DNA of 51,898 nt from Pseudomonas kitaguniensis (GCF_009296165.1 NZ_VUAZ01000049.1:1-51898), one strand, 5' to 3'; counted from the stretch's first letter, positions 31,729 through 42,756 are shown. Made by a program: numbers and translations. Notes: generated from the sequence alone by a model not told the origin.

Positions 31729-32672
31729 CGCAACTTCTCCGCGACACGCATGACAGCGCTGCGCGAACGTGGGTTGGCCTTGAGTTCAGCTTCAGAAGCG
31801 AACTGCGCCTTGCCATGGATTTTAATTTTCGGCACGAAGGCTTCAAACCGTACCGGCAGGTTGCGCGGCAGGTTATCCGACTCGCCCTTGACCAGGCGGC
31901 GCATGAACAGTTTGACGATGCGGTCTTCCAGGGAGTGGAAGCTGATCACTACCAGGCGACCGCCAACTTCGAGGGCTTCCAACGCGGCTTCGAGACCAGC
32001 CTCAAGATCGCCCAGTTCGTTGTTGACGTGAATGCGCAGGCCCTGAAACGCACGGGTCGCCGGGTTCTTGCCCTTTTCCCATGCCGGGTTGGCGACTTTC
32101 AGCACTTCGGCCAAGTCAGCGGTGCGTTCAAACGGCTGGATTTCGCGGCGCTCGACCACGGCACGTGCCATGCGGCCGGCGAAACGCTCTTCACCGTACT
32201 CTTTGAACACACGGGTAATTTCTTCGTGGGGCGCGGTGGCGATGAACTGGGCAGCACTGACGCCGCGCGTCGGGTCCATGCGCATGTCGAGCGGGCCGTC
32301 GTTCATGAAACTGAAGCCACGCTCCGGGTCATCGAGTTGCGGCGAGGACACGCCCAAGTCGAGCAAAACCCCGGCCACCTTGCCTGCCATGCCGCGCTCG
32401 GCGACTTCGGCACCCAGCTCGGCAAAGCTGCGCTGTACAACGACAAAGCGGCCGTCTTCGGCCGCTAGCGCTTGCCCGGTGGCAATCGCTTGAGGGTCTT
32501 TGTCAAACCCGAGGAGTTTGCCGTCTGGCCCGAGCTGGCTGAGTATCAACCGGCTGTGCCCGCCCCTGCCGAACGTGCCATCCAAATAGCAGCCATCCGC
32601 GCGTACGGCGAGAGCCTCAACGGCTTCGTCAAGCAGTACGGTGATGTGGTTAAAGCCGCTATCAATAGTCAC
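31725..32672 (-). CDS. rsmH: 16S rRNA (cytosine1402-N4)-methyltransferase RsmH
   Basis: A 315-aa SAM-dependent methyltransferase (formerly MraW) acting on 16S rRNA C1402. It has [13 protein letters not shown], the SAM loop [34 protein letters not shown] and the C-terminal [11 protein letters not shown]. It starts with GTG in a GTGA overlap with mraZ. RsmI, which 2'-O-methylates the same nucleotide, is encoded at 33929-34801. Confidence 0.97.
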
Positions 32673-33124
32673 AGGATCAAATCACGCAGTTCATCAGGCA
32701 TAGCGCCCGGTTGTTGAATAGCCGCCAAGTCAGCTGCAGAAACAGCGTCCCAGGCACCTTCGTCCCACAATTGGAACTTGTTCAGTTGGCCGACCAGCAT
32801 TGCGTGCTTGTCGAGCTTGGCGTACTCGCGCAAACGCGGCGGGACCAGGAAACGACCACTGCCATCGAGATCGAGGTCGACGGCATTACCAATCAGCAAG
32901 CGTTGCAGCCGGCGGTTTTCTTCACGCAATGAAGGCAGAGCGCGCAGTTTGGTTTCAATCAACTCCCACTCATCGAGCGGGTAAACACATAAACAAGGGT
33001 CAACGGCATCAATGGTGATGATTAATTGCCCGGAACTTCGCGAAATCAGCTCGTCACGATACCGGCTCGGCATAGCGAGACGGCCTTTTGCATCGAGACT
33101 GATAGCGTTAGCTCCGCGAAACAC
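32669..33124 (-). CDS. mraZ: Transcriptional regulator MraZ
   Basis: The first gene of the dcw cluster: a 151-aa DNA-binding protein with two copies of the MraZ/AbrB-like box, [16 protein letters not shown] and [15 protein letters not shown]. It starts with GTG at 33124, with GGAG about 10 nt upstream. It represses its own promoter in E. coli by binding TGGG-type repeats; matching repeats lie upstream here. Confidence 0.97.
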   Translation of the reverse strand: MFRGANAISLDAKGRLAMPSRYRDELISRSSGQLIITIDAVDPCLCVYPLDEWELIETKLRALPSLREENRRLQRLLIGNAVDLDLDGSGRFLVPPRLREYAKLDKHAMLVGQLNKFQLWDEGAWDAVSAADLAAIQQPGAMPDELRDLIL

Positions 33125-33166
33125 AGGTGCGTTTCTCCAAATTTTAGCGTTTTACGTTCAAAAAAC

Positions 33167-33192
33167 CCACTTTGTGCCACTTTCCGCCACTT
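33167..33192 (-). promoter_or_regulatory. Three MraZ-box direct repeats
   Basis: Read leftward, AAGTGG occurs three times with an exact 10-bp period (33192, 33182, 33172). They lie just downstream of the -10 and upstream of mraZ, as expected for MraZ autorepression. Confidence 0.8.
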
Positions 33193-33198
33193 GCGCAC

Positions 33199-33228
33199 AC
33201 TATAGGAATGCGCCCACCACACCGTCAA
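33199..33228 (-). promoter_or_regulatory. Main dcw promoter (Pmra)
   Basis: A TTGACG -35 (33228-33223), an 18-nt spacer and a TATAGT -10 (33204-33199), close to the sigma-70 consensus. It is the only strong promoter seen before the 16-gene cluster. Confidence 0.75.
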
Positions 33229-33480
33229 GGCGCGGATTCAAGGAAAAGCCTTACAGAACGGAGATTTAGGAGCGTAAAAGGAGGAGAAACCAGAGTTCGA
33301 CGATGTTTTTGACTCAACAACCGCAAATAGCTCATAGAGCTAGGGCTTAAAGTTAAAGTGATTTATTAAGAGTAAGATTTTTTTGGTATTACGAAGACGC
33401 ATCTGCCAATGATTTGGCAGGGAGGGATTCTTGCGTTGCTACCGGATTTCTGACCGAGATTCGGGCAGAAGGAAAAAGGT
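33229..33480. other. A/T-rich spacer between the dcw promoter and rnpB
   Basis: No coding region is supportable. The stretch is purine-rich near 33240-33300 and contains the small hairpin CTGCCAatgattTGGCAG (about 33402-33419). The 3' flank of rnpB (ACCTTTTTCC on the minus strand, 33480-33471) may serve as its U-rich end. Confidence 0.45.
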
Positions 33481-33832
33481 GGAGAGTCGATCTGTAAGCC
33501 GGGTTCTGTCTTGAACAGTCATTCGTCTACGATGGCCATCACTGGACATCTTTAGCAACCTACCCGGTCCCAGCGCGGGCCACGCCTTGGGACCCTATTT
33601 GGTCTTGCTCCAAGTGGGGTTTACCTAGCCACGAACTGTTGCCAGTCGTGCGGTGCGCTCTTACCGCACCTTTTCACCCTTACCGGCACCGAAGTGCTTA
33701 GGCGGTTATTTTCTGTGGCACTTTCCGTAGGCTCACGCCTCCCAGGCATTACCTGGCACTTCGCCCTATGGAGCCCGGACTTTCCTCCCCCCCCTAATTT
33801 TCATAGAGGGCAGCGACTGTCCAATCGACTCT
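33481..33832 (-). ncRNA. rnpB: RNase P RNA (class A)
   Basis: This is the catalytic RNA of RNase P, which matures tRNA 5' ends. Read leftward it begins AGAGTCGATTGGACAGTCGC and contains the conserved GAGGAAAGTCCGGGCTCC region and the P4-type elements. It ends with AACCCGGCTTACAGATCGAC before TCTCC; the 5' and 3' ends pair (GAGTCGA with TCGACTC). About 352 nt, the expected size for a gamma-proteobacterium. Confidence 0.95.
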
Positions 33833-33841
33833 CCGCCGCAA

Positions 33842-33870
33842 AGGTTAACGGCACGACGGGCTTAGGACAA
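33842..33870 (-). promoter_or_regulatory. Promoter of rnpB
   Basis: A TTGTCC -35 (33870-33865), a 17-nt spacer and a TAACCT -10 (33847-33842) end about 10 bases before the mature 5' end of the RNA. Confidence 0.6.
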
Positions 33871-33928
33871 GTATTAAAAGTGCAGCAATGCCATCACGTT
33901 CAGACCAAATACCGTTTTAACCCCGGAA

Positions 33929-34801
33929 CTATTCGACCTTCTGTTTATCAAGCGCCACTTGATACAGCACATTTTTTCGCACCCCGGTAATTTCCGCAGC
34001 CAGTGCAGCCGCCCGCTTCAGCGGCATCTCTTTAAGCAGCAAATCCAGAATCCGCATGGCCTCACTGCCTACCGCGTCTTCATTCTCTGGTGGCGTCCAG
34101 CCGGCCACCAACACCACACACTCACCACGCTGCTGGTTGCTATCGCCCTCGACAAAAGCGCGCAGCTCTTCCAGCGGCAAGCCCTTGAGAGTTTCGAAGG
34201 TTTTGGTCAACTCGCGGGCCAACAGCGCCAGGCGCTCGCCACCGAACACCAACTCCATGTCTTGCAGGCATTCGAGGATGCGGTGCGGCGCTTCGTAAAA
34301 GATCAGCGTGCGCGGTTCTTCCTTCAGGGCTTGAAGGCGCGCGCGCCGCCCAACGGCCTTGGCCGGCAGGAAACCCTCGAAGATAAACCGGTCCGATGGC
34401 AACCCTGCAGCAGATAAAGCAGCAATCAGCGCGCACGCTCCCGGAACAGGCACTACATTGATACCAGCCGCGCGCGCCTGGCGGACGAGGTGGTAGCCCG
34501 GGTCGGAAATCAACGGCGTGCCGGCATCGGAGATCAACGCCACATCATCACCGGCCAATAGACGGGTGATAAACCGGCTGCCTTCTTCGCGCTCGTTATG
34601 CTCGTGGCACGCGGCCAATGGCGTGCTGATACCAAAATGCTGCATTAAACGTTGGGAGTGCCGTGTGTCTTCCGCCGCGACCAATTTAACCTCGCGCAAC
34701 ACTTTAAGCGCCCGAGCACTGATGTCGTCCAGGTTGCCAATGGGCGTCGCCACCACAAATAGCGAGCCTGCAGTGGAATTCAAAGGACCTGGAGCAGTCA
34801 A
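33929..34801 (-). CDS. rsmI: 16S rRNA (cytidine1402-2'-O)-methyltransferase RsmI
   Basis: A SAM-dependent methyltransferase of the tetrapyrrole-methylase fold that 2'-O-methylates C1402. It has SLFVVATPIGNLDDISARAL, AAEDTRHSQRL, ISDAGTPLISDPGYHLVR and YEAPHRILECL. I place the start at a TTG (34801, TAPGPLNSTAGS) because GAGG lies 8 nt before it. A GTG at 34810 and an ATG at 34834 are further upstream and in frame but lack a better site. It is divergent from lpoA and 60 nt upstream of the rnpB promoter. Confidence 0.93.
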   Translation of the reverse strand: MTAPGPLNSTAGSLFVVATPIGNLDDISARALKVLREVKLVAAEDTRHSQRLMQHFGISTPLAACHEHNEREEGSRFITRLLAGDDVALISDAGTPLISDPGYHLVRQARAAGINVVPVPGACALIAALSAAGLPSDRFIFEGFLPAKAVGRRARLQALKEEPRTLIFYEAPHRILECLQDMELVFGGERLALLARELTKTFETLKGLPLEELRAFVEGDSNQQRGECVVLVAGWTPPENEDAVGSEAMRILDLLLKEMPLKRAAALAAEITGVRKNVLYQVALDKQKVE

Positions 34802-35010
34802 AACGCACACCTCGATGGTTGGCAAAAGTGCCATTGTAGCGCGTAGGCGCCTTTAAAATATGCCCTCAACGCCATTGCCTTTTCAGCTGTCGATGTCCGT
34901 TTGCAACAATTGCACGACCTAAATCGACGGTTTAATGCCACTAACATCGCGCCTGGGCCAGTGCTTGGGTACACTTCCACGCTCACTTGATCGGTATCAG
35001 GAACACTTAC

Positions 35011-36822
35011 ATGATCGCTTGCCTACGGCTGCTCTCCGCCCTCTGCCTCGCTGCCTTATTGGCCGCGTGTTCCAGCTCGCCCTCATCCAGCCTTGGCGAC
35101 CTCCCACGGACCCCGGATGCCAGTATCGAGCAACTGCTCGAACAGGCCACCGCCGCCAACACGCCGGAAAAGGCCGCGTTGCTGCGCCTGAGCGCGGCTG
35201 ACCTGGCTTACCACCAGAACAACCCTGGCCGCTCGTCGCAGATTCTTGCGCAAGTGCCGTTGGGTGTCCTGAAGCCGGCCGCGCAAGTATTTGCCAGCAC
35301 CCTGGCCGCCGAACTGGCCATGGCGCGCAACCAGCCCAAGGCCGCGTTGACGGCACTGAACCACGCCAGCCTGCAAAGCCTGAAGGAGCTGCCGACAGAC
35401 CAGCAGATCCGCACCGGCACCGTGCATGCACGCGCTTATGAAGCCGATGGCCAAACCCTGGCTGCCGCTCGCGAGCGTGTCGCCATGGCCCCGCTGCTGA
35501 GTGGTGATGCCGCCAAAAGCAACCACGAAGCCATCTGGGCGCTGATTGCCGCCCTGCCTGCCGAACAGTTGCAAGCCAGCGGCAACCCGACACTCGACGG
35601 CTGGATCAGCCTGGCCCAAGCGGTCAAGGGCGCGGGCACGCTGGAGCAACAGCAAGCAGCCATCGACACGTGGCGTGCGCAAAACCCCGGCCACCCTGCA
35701 GCGGTGAATCTGCCGACCCCGCTGACCAAGCTCAAGGAGCTGGCGAGCCAACCGCTGAACAAGATTGCCCTGCTGCTGCCCCAGGACGGCCCGCTGGCCG
35801 GCGTTGCCAAAGCGCTGCGCGAAGGCTTCATGGCGGCACATTACCAGGCTGAACAAGCCGGGCAAAAACCACCGGTCATCGAGTTTTATGACACCTCGCG
35901 CCTGACCTCGCTGGATGACTTCTACGCCAAGGCCCAGGCCGCCGGTGTGCAACTGGTGATTGGCCCGCTCGAGAAGCCGCTGGTCAAACAACTCAGCGCA
36001 CGCGCGCAACTGCCGATTACCACCCTGGCGCTGAACTACAGCGAAACCGATCAAAGCCCGCCGCAACTGTTCCAGTTCGGCTTGGCTGCTGAAGACGAAG
36101 CCCGCGAAGTCTCGCGCCGCGCCCGCGCCGATGGCCTGCACCGCGCCGCCGCCATGGTGCCCAAAGGCGAATGGGGCGAGCGGGTCTACAGGGCGTTCCG
36201 CCAGGATTGGGAAGCCAATGGCGGCACCGTCGTCGGCGTCGAGTACGTTGACCAGCCGGTTGCCCTCGCCCAACAAATTGCCGACCTGTTCCAACTGCGT
36301 AAAAGCGAAGGTCGCGCCAAGAGCCTGCAAAACACCGTCGGTGCCGACGTAGCGGCGCAGCCGTCGCGCCGCCAGGACATCGAGTTCATCTTCATGGCGG
36401 TTACGCCGCAACTGGCCCAACAGATCAAGCCGACGCTGAACTTCCAGTACGCCGGTGATGTGCCTGTGTACGCGACCTCCCACGTGTTCAGCGCGAGCGG
36501 TGACAAGAACCAGTACCTGGACATGACTAACGTGATGTTCTGCGAAACCCCGTGGCTGCTCAACACCACTGACCCGCTGCGCAACCAAGTGACCGCCCAA
36601 TGGCCACAAGCCAACGGCAGCCTCGGCCGCCTGTACGCGATGGGCGTTGATGCCTATCGCCTGGCGCCGCGCCTGGGCCAGCTCAAAGCATTGCCGGACA
36701 CGCGCGTTGACGGTCTTTCGGGCAGCCTGGGCGTCAGCGCCAACCAGCGCGTTGATCGCCAGATGCCATGGGCCAAATTCGTCAGCGGCGAAATCCAGCG
36801 CCTGCCGGACACCCCGCGCTGA
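35011..36822 (+). CDS. lpoA: Penicillin-binding protein activator LpoA
   Basis: A 603-aa outer-membrane lipoprotein that activates PBP1a-type synthases. The signal peptide ends with the lipobox LLAACSSS. The N-terminal TPR-like helical domain (about 40-240) is followed by a periplasmic-binding-protein fold from about 245 (NKIALLLPQDGPLAGVAKAL). The start at 35011 has AGGA 9 nt upstream; an in-frame ATG 24 bases earlier lacks a signal-like start. It overlaps yraN in TGATG. The order lpoA-yraN-SIS-BON is the same as in E. coli (yraM-yraN-diaA-dolP). Confidence 0.93.
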   Translation: MIACLRLLSALCLAALLAACSSSPSSSLGDLPRTPDASIEQLLEQATAANTPEKAALLRLSAADLAYHQNNPGRSSQILAQVPLGVLKPAAQVFASTLAAELAMARNQPKAALTALNHASLQSLKELPTDQQIRTGTVHARAYEADGQTLAAARERVAMAPLLSGDAAKSNHEAIWALIAALPAEQLQASGNPTLDGWISLAQAVKGAGTLEQQQAAIDTWRAQNPGHPAAVNLPTPLTKLKELASQPLNKIALLLPQDGPLAGVAKALREGFMAAHYQAEQAGQKPPVIEFYDTSRLTSLDDFYAKAQAAGVQLVIGPLEKPLVKQLSARAQLPITTLALNYSETDQSPPQLFQFGLAAEDEAREVSRRARADGLHRAAAMVPKGEWGERVYRAFRQDWEANGGTVVGVEYVDQPVALAQQIADLFQLRKSEGRAKSLQNTVGADVAAQPSRRQDIEFIFMAVTPQLAQQIKPTLNFQYAGDVPVYATSHVFSASGDKNQYLDMTNVMFCETPWLLNTTDPLRNQVTAQWPQANGSLGRLYAMGVDAYRLAPRLGQLKALPDTRVDGLSGSLGVSANQRVDRQMPWAKFVSGEIQRLPDTPR

Positions 36823-37193
36823 TGCCCGAGCGGTCCAGTGCTCAAAGCGGCAAGGATGCCGAACTTCAAGCCCTCAACTATCTGCAACAACAGGGTCTGC
36901 GCCTTCTGGCGCAGAACTGGTTGTGTAAACGCGGTGAGCTTGATCTGGTCATGCTTGACGGCGATACAGTAGTATTCGTCGAAGTCCGCTATAGAAAACA
37001 CACACAATGGGGTGGCGCGCTCGCCAGTATCGACGGGCGCAAGCGTCAGAAGCTGATACTCGCCGCGCAGTTTTACCTGCTCAAAGAGCATCGCTGGGCT
37101 GACTCCCCCTGCCGTTTCGATGTGGTTGCCATAGAAAGCACACCGTCTGGCCCGGCTGATCCGAACTGGCTGAAAAATGCCTTCGACAGCTGA
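36822..37193 (+). CDS. YraN-family endonuclease-like protein (UPF0102)
   Basis: A 123-aa protein starting in a TGATG overlap with lpoA. The nuclease-fold motif GELDLVMLDGDTVVFVEVRYRK has the E-D-ExK pattern of restriction-endonuclease-like enzymes (GELDLV, then VFVEVRYRK). SIDGRKRQKLILAAQFYL follows. The cellular role is unknown, although predicted nuclease function and conserved linkage to lpoA are well known. An in-frame ATG further upstream lies inside lpoA and is rejected. Confidence 0.9.
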   Translation: MPERSSAQSGKDAELQALNYLQQQGLRLLAQNWLCKRGELDLVMLDGDTVVFVEVRYRKHTQWGGALASIDGRKRQKLILAAQFYLLKEHRWADSPCRFDVVAIESTPSGPADPNWLKNAFDS

Positions 37194-37249
37194 TTCACCG
37201 GACATTTTCACCCCACACTTTTGCTCTTTGCATTGCGGGCTGCACATGA

Positions 37250-38457
<1,208 letters not shown>

Positions 38458-38473
38458 TGTAATCGACAGCCAC

Positions 38474-38513
38474 AAAAAAGGGCGCCGTGCATTGAATGCA
38501 CGGCGCCCTTTTT
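38474..38513. terminator. Bidirectional rho-independent terminator
   Basis: GGGCGCCGTGCAT, loop TGA and ATGCACGGCGCCC give a 13-bp perfect stem, flanked by six As on one side and five Ts on the other. It ends the rightward lpoA-BON group and the leftward OmpA-family gene. Confidence 0.92.
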
Positions 38514-38525
38514 AGTGGCCAGCGT

Positions 38526-39302
38526 TTACTGGTACTGCTGGTACGGGTTGCCCTGGAACTGGTTGTTCTGCTGTGGCGCCTGTTGCTGCTGCTGAGCAGG
38601 CTGGCCATATTGCTGGCCAGGGATCGGGCCGAGGTTAACCTCTACGCGACGGTTCTGCGCACGGCCATTCACGTCGGCGTTGCTGGCAATCGGGTTATCC
38701 GGGCCGGCACCGCGTGCGCTCAAGTTGGTCGGGCTCACGCCTTGTGAGGTCAGGTAGTTGGCCACGCTTTGCGCACGGCGTTGGGACAGGTCCATGTTCA
38801 ACTGGCGGCTGCCGGTGCTGTCGGTGTAGCCAACGATCTGGATGGTGTTCTGGTTGAACTGCTTGAGCGAGCCCGCCAGGTTGTTCAGCGGCGTGTAGAA
38901 GCTGCTGGAAATCGCATCGGAGTTGGTCGCGAAGGTGATGTTACCCGGCATGATCAGCTTGATCTGATCGCCCTGGCGCTGCACCTCAACGCCGGTGTTG
39001 GCCATGCTCTCACGCAGTTTCTTTTCTTGCTGGTCGGCGTAGTAGCCATAGCCTGCGCCACCCAGACCTGCGACGGCGGCGCCAATCAGAGCGCCCTTGC
39101 CACGGTTGTTATGGTCGATTGCGGCACCCGCCAAACCACCGGCCAATGCAGCCAGGCCGCCGTACTTGGCGGTTTTGCTCATACCGCCTTGCGTTTCGTT
39201 ATTTGCTTGCCCTTGGCTGCCATCATAAGGATTAGGTGAAGCGCAGCCGGACAAAAGGGCTACGGCGGTGGCAACAACAAGAAGACGACGTGGCGTGAAC
39301 AT
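38526..39302 (-). CDS. OmpA-family lipoprotein with glycine-zipper and Q-rich tail
   Basis: A 258-aa secreted protein. The start at 39302 has AGGAG 8 nt upstream. A lipobox-type end (VALLSGCAS) suggests a lipoprotein. A glycine-zipper hydrophobic stretch follows (KYGGLAALAGGLAGAAID, GALIGAAVAGLGGAGYG). The OmpA/Pal-type peptidoglycan-binding domain has FATNSDAISSSF, VGYTDSTGSRQLNMDLSQRRA and NRRVEVNLGPI. It ends in an unusual tail of about 30 residues, mostly Q, P and N. It probably anchors the outer membrane to peptidoglycan. It is monocistronic. Confidence 0.88.
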   Translation of the reverse strand: MFTPRRLLVVATAVALLSGCASPNPYDGSQGQANNETQGGMSKTAKYGGLAALAGGLAGAAIDHNNRGKGALIGAAVAGLGGAGYGYYADQQEKKLRESMANTGVEVQRQGDQIKLIMPGNITFATNSDAISSSFYTPLNNLAGSLKQFNQNTIQIVGYTDSTGSRQLNMDLSQRRAQSVANYLTSQGVSPTNLSARGAGPDNPIASNADVNGRAQNRRVEVNLGPIPGQQYGQPAQQQQQAPQQNNQFQGNPYQQYQ

Positions 39303-39500
39303 GAGGAAAGCTCCTACTTTTGCATTCTGTGGTGCAGAGGACATCGGCAATGGGCCTGTGCCGAGTTTTGAACGCGACAAACGGTAAAAATTCCGTGGAG
39401 ACTTTCTGAGCATCGACAAACAATTGGCCACACTTACCGGCAGTGAAAACGTAGCAGACGCAGGCTGAACGCGACCTGTGTTTTTACAAAGCGAACTGAT

Positions 39501-40505
39501 TCAAGATTCTTCCAGGACTCGCGACCGATAACTGCCTGGTGGGCAACCAAACCAGCGATTACAGGCTTTGTGAAAGCTACTCGAGTCACGAAATTTCAGC
39601 CTCTGCGCGATCGCCGTCACAGTCGAGTTCTGCAGCCTCAGCAACTCGCCCGCCAACTGACGGCGACACTCATCAAATAATTCACGAAAACCCGTCGACT
39701 CGTCATCAAGGCGATTTTGCAGCGTGCGACTCCCAAGGTTGAGTTCCCGCGCAACGATCTCCAGCGACACGTCTTTGCTGAGTGTCAGCCCTATATAAAT
39801 ATGATTGCGTACCGCGGGTGCCAGTTTGACCTGGCGCCTCGCAAGTTCTTCACTTGCGTGGCTCATGTGATGGATACGCAGTGCTGCATTCGCCGTAGCC
39901 AGCGGTTTTTTAGCGGTCTCAGACGCAAAGGTGATTTTATTGATCGGGCAGCCAAACGACAGGTTTTTACCAAATACTGCTTCTAGCCGCGCAAGGTCGC
40001 GTGGTTCGTCATAACTGAACGAGGCGGAATCGGGCAATGGCCTATCCCAAGGTTCAAGCCAATGCGTCAGCCCCATAAATGTCGACATGCAGCAGTCGAT
40101 GTAGTGCCTCGCCACCCCCAAGGACTCAATGCCCAGAAAGTTAACGCTGATCACTCCCGATTCGTCTCGCGCAACCAGCGGGGTTCTATCAGACGATAAC
40201 ACCGAAAAGTGCGAGGCAGTCTTCATCGCCTCACCCAGCGTGGCACTGGACATGATTGCGTAAAAATGCGAACTAAGTTGGCCTGGATGGAACATCGCGT
40301 AAGACGCCAACCCGACCTCTACATCACCCGCCTCTGCGGCAACAGCCTCAATAAATGTTGAGGCCGTTAGAATCGCCAACATTGATTGGTTCTGGATCTT
40401 TTCCATGAGTTCAGCATGAAAAACGGTTAGCGCCAACGAAGGGTTTGGTACACAGTTAATCAAGCGAAGAACCACGTGTGCGCATGAGGCGGCAAGCATT
40501 GGCAT
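39501..40505 (-). CDS. AraC-family transcriptional regulator
   Basis: A protein of about 334 aa. The C-terminal helix-turn-helix pair is typical of AraC regulators: DVSLEIVARELNLGSRTLQNRLDD and the second motif AIAQRLKFRDSSSFHKACNRWFGCPPGSYR. The N-terminal 230 residues resemble the arabinose-binding-like domain of OruR-type regulators (ASHFSVLSSDRTPLVARDES). The start is uncertain: 40505 (MPMLAASC) has a plausible GAG site; an ATG at 40541 and a TTG at 40565 are in frame. It stands alone, with the chemoreceptor upstream on the same strand, and its target is unknown. Confidence 0.82.
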   Translation of the reverse strand: MPMLAASCAHVVLRLINCVPNPSLALTVFHAELMEKIQNQSMLAILTASTFIEAVAAEAGDVEVGLASYAMFHPGQLSSHFYAIMSSATLGEAMKTASHFSVLSSDRTPLVARDESGVISVNFLGIESLGVARHYIDCCMSTFMGLTHWLEPWDRPLPDSASFSYDEPRDLARLEAVFGKNLSFGCPINKITFASETAKKPLATANAALRIHHMSHASEELARRQVKLAPAVRNHIYIGLTLSKDVSLEIVARELNLGSRTLQNRLDDESTGFRELFDECRRQLAGELLRLQNSTVTAIAQRLKFRDSSSFHKACNRWFGCPPGSYRSRVLEES

Positions 40506-40833
40506 AACAGGGCACTCAGGTCCTATACATTTACTCAGCATGCCAAAGCCAAATGACCGTGCCAAGTTTTCTTTTATCGGTTATTTGACCGAACACACTG
40601 AGACAGAAGAAATCAAGGCCGCACCGGCACACAGTGTTTATTCTCAAGACTTCTGTTTGCACATAACATTTTTATGTCACTAACAGCATGAAGAATCTTT
40701 TATTTGGTTAGCATGCCAGCGCTCTGCGGACATGGACATTTTAATAGTGGGCAACGCTATACAATAACCATGCGCAAAAAAACGGCTGCCCAAGCGACAC
40801 CTATCGCTTGGGCACTCGCGTTAGACGCTACTT
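40506..40833. other. A/T-rich gap between the AraC gene and the chemoreceptor gene
   Basis: No supportable gene. The right end holds the chemoreceptor terminator (40778-40815). The remainder is markedly richer in A and T than neighbouring genes and presumably contains the AraC-gene promoter. Confidence 0.5.
40778..40815 (-). terminator. Terminator of the chemoreceptor gene
   Basis: A perfect 10-bp stem, GCCCAAGCGA (40790-40799) with TCGCTTGGGC (40806-40815), is followed after 5 nt by seven Ts on the minus strand (40784-40778). Confidence 0.8.
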
Positions 40834-42756
40834 CTATACCTTGAAGTGACTGACCATCTTTTGCAGTTGGCCGCCCAGCCGCGCCAACTCAATGCTTGAA
40901 GCGGCCGTTTCCTCACTCGCGGCGGCGGTCTGCTCGGACACATCGCGAACATTTACAATACTGCGGCTAATATCTTCGGCGACAGCGCTCTGCTGCTCAG
41001 CGGCGGCGGCGATCTGTTGGTTCATCAATTCGATGTTGGACACCGTTGTTGTGATGCTATGCAGCGACGTGCCAGCTTTACGGGTGAGGTCTACGCTGCT
41101 GAGCGTGAGTGCCCGACTGCTCAGCATGATCGTGGCGACCTGGCGAGTACCGTTCTGTAGCCCTGCAATGAGTGTTTCGATCTCTTCAGTCGATTGCTGA
41201 GTTCGCTGTGCCAAGCCTCGCACCTCGTCAGCGACCACAGCGAAACCGCGGCCTGCTTCGCCCGCTCGTGCGGCCTCAATAGCGGCGTTGAGGGCGAGCA
41301 GGTTGGTCTGCTCGGCAACGGCCTTGATAACATCCATGACCTTGCCAATTTTAGCGCTCTCCGCCTCCAATTGGTTCATCGCATCGGTTGAGCGATCCAC
41401 CTCAGCCGCAAGGGTCTCAATCTGGGCGATCGCATCACTGACGACTTTATCGCCGGCACGCGCTTCGGCATCAGCGGTGGATGCCGCACGCGACGCTTGT
41501 TCGGCATTACGTGCGACCTCCTGGACCGTTGCCGACATCTCATTCATTGCGGTGGCCACCTGGTCTGTTTCGACTTTCTGGCTGTTAACGCCCGCGCTGG
41601 TTTGCTCCGTCACCGCAGAAAGTTCTTCCGCGGCGCTCGCAATCTGCACGACGCTGTCGCGAATCCCGCCAATCAGGTCTCGCAAGGTATCGCCCATGTG
41701 CTGGATACCCTGTTGCAACTGACCCAGTTCGTCCTGGCGAGACACGGCCGCGGAAGGGGAAAGGTCCCCGGAGGTTATGCGCCTGACGACCACCAGCGTC
41801 TCGCTCAGAGGCCTCGTTATCTGCCGGGTGATGACGATGGCTGCAATCACTCCGATCAGCATGGCGAGCAGCGTACAGCCCAATTGCACACTGCGAGCCT
41901 GAGCGCTCTCGGCATCGCGCTGGGTCAGTTGGAATTGATAGAGTTGCTCACTCAGCTCGACGATGCTTTGCCCTTGGCCTGTCATCTCGGCGCGCGCACT
42001 GGCAATGTTGTCGCTGGCAGACTTAAAGGTCTGCAGCGATGTTTGGTAATTCGAAAGAGACTTTACGATCTGCCCGACTGTGTTGGCCTCTGCTTCGCCC
42101 AACACCGATTGCACCTCGCCAAACCCCTTGATTGCGACCTCCACCGACCGCATGGCCAACTGCGCAGCCTCTGGCGTCAATACAGAGGTGTACCCGCGTA
42201 CTTCGTAGCGTGCTTGCATCAGGTTTTCTTTCGCTTGAGTAATCACCTGATAGTTACCCATGGTCTTTTCAGTGACCGGCGTGACCTTGCTGGCATCGGC
42301 TTGAAGCTGATCAATCAAACGGACCGACGCCTCCGCGTTTACGTTCATCTGCACCCGCATCGCGCCACTCGATGTGTAAGCGCTACGCATGGAATTGAGC
42401 GATTTTTGGTAGTCTGCGATCACCGCGCTGAGTTTATTCAGTACTCGAATATTTTCGGGACTCTTGAGCGTTCCGAGTAAAAACTCTTGATAGGTTTTAA
42501 AGTCGTCCAACGCCACCTGGACGTTAGCCGCTACCTTCTCGTCTCCCTTCGCGATCATGTATTGCAGGCGCGCTACGCGAAGGATAGAAACCTTGAAGTT
42601 TAACTTGGTAATGTCACTCATCCAATTGCTACGGTCAATCAGACTGTTCAAGCTGGACCAACTGGTCACTGCCAGAATCCCGGTCAATACCAAGACAACC
42701 CCAAATCCAAGGGCCAGTTTTTTACTGACGGAAATATTGGCGAACCCGCTACTCAT
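40834..42756 (-). CDS. Methyl-accepting chemotaxis protein with HBM-like periplasmic domain
   Basis: A 640-aa transmembrane chemoreceptor. TM1 is at about 12-33, TM2 at about 280-303. The roughly 245-residue periplasmic helical region fits a helical bimodular (HBM) domain like that of McpS, which is 639 aa and senses TCA-cycle acids. HAMP follows ([20 protein letters not shown]), and the signalling hairpin tip is [20 protein letters not shown]. The start at 42756 has GGAG 7 nt upstream; a TTG six bases earlier is less likely. A sigma-28 promoter precedes it. mqo, two features upstream, makes a malate link attractive but unproven. Confidence 0.92.
   Translation of the reverse strand: MSSGFANISVSKKLALGFGVVLVLTGILAVTSWSSLNSLIDRSNWMSDITKLNFKVSILRVARLQYMIAKGDEKVAANVQVALDDFKTYQEFLLGTLKSPENIRVLNKLSAVIADYQKSLNSMRSAYTSSGAMRVQMNVNAEASVRLIDQLQADASKVTPVTEKTMGNYQVITQAKENLMQARYEVRGYTSVLTPEAAQLAMRSVEVAIKGFGEVQSVLGEAEANTVGQIVKSLSNYQTSLQTFKSASDNIASARAEMTGQGQSIVELSEQLYQFQLTQRDAESAQARSVQLGCTLLAMLIGVIAAIVITRQITRPLSETLVVVRRITSGDLSPSAAVSRQDELGQLQQGIQHMGDTLRDLIGGIRDSVVQIASAAEELSAVTEQTSAGVNSQKVETDQVATAMNEMSATVQEVARNAEQASRAASTADAEARAGDKVVSDAIAQIETLAAEVDRSTDAMNQLEAESAKIGKVMDVIKAVAEQTNLLALNAAIEAARAGEAGRGFAVVADEVRGLAQRTQQSTEEIETLIAGLQNGTRQVATIMLSSRALTLSSVDLTRKAGTSLHSITTTVSNIELMNQQIAAAAEQQSAVAEDISRSIVNVRDVSEQTAAASEETAASSIELARLGGQLQKMVSHFKV

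Noticed and set aside
33402..33419. Small hairpin CTGCCA...TGGCAG as the rnpB terminator
   Set aside because: It lies about 60 nt beyond the mature 3' end and has no T-run in the required direction.
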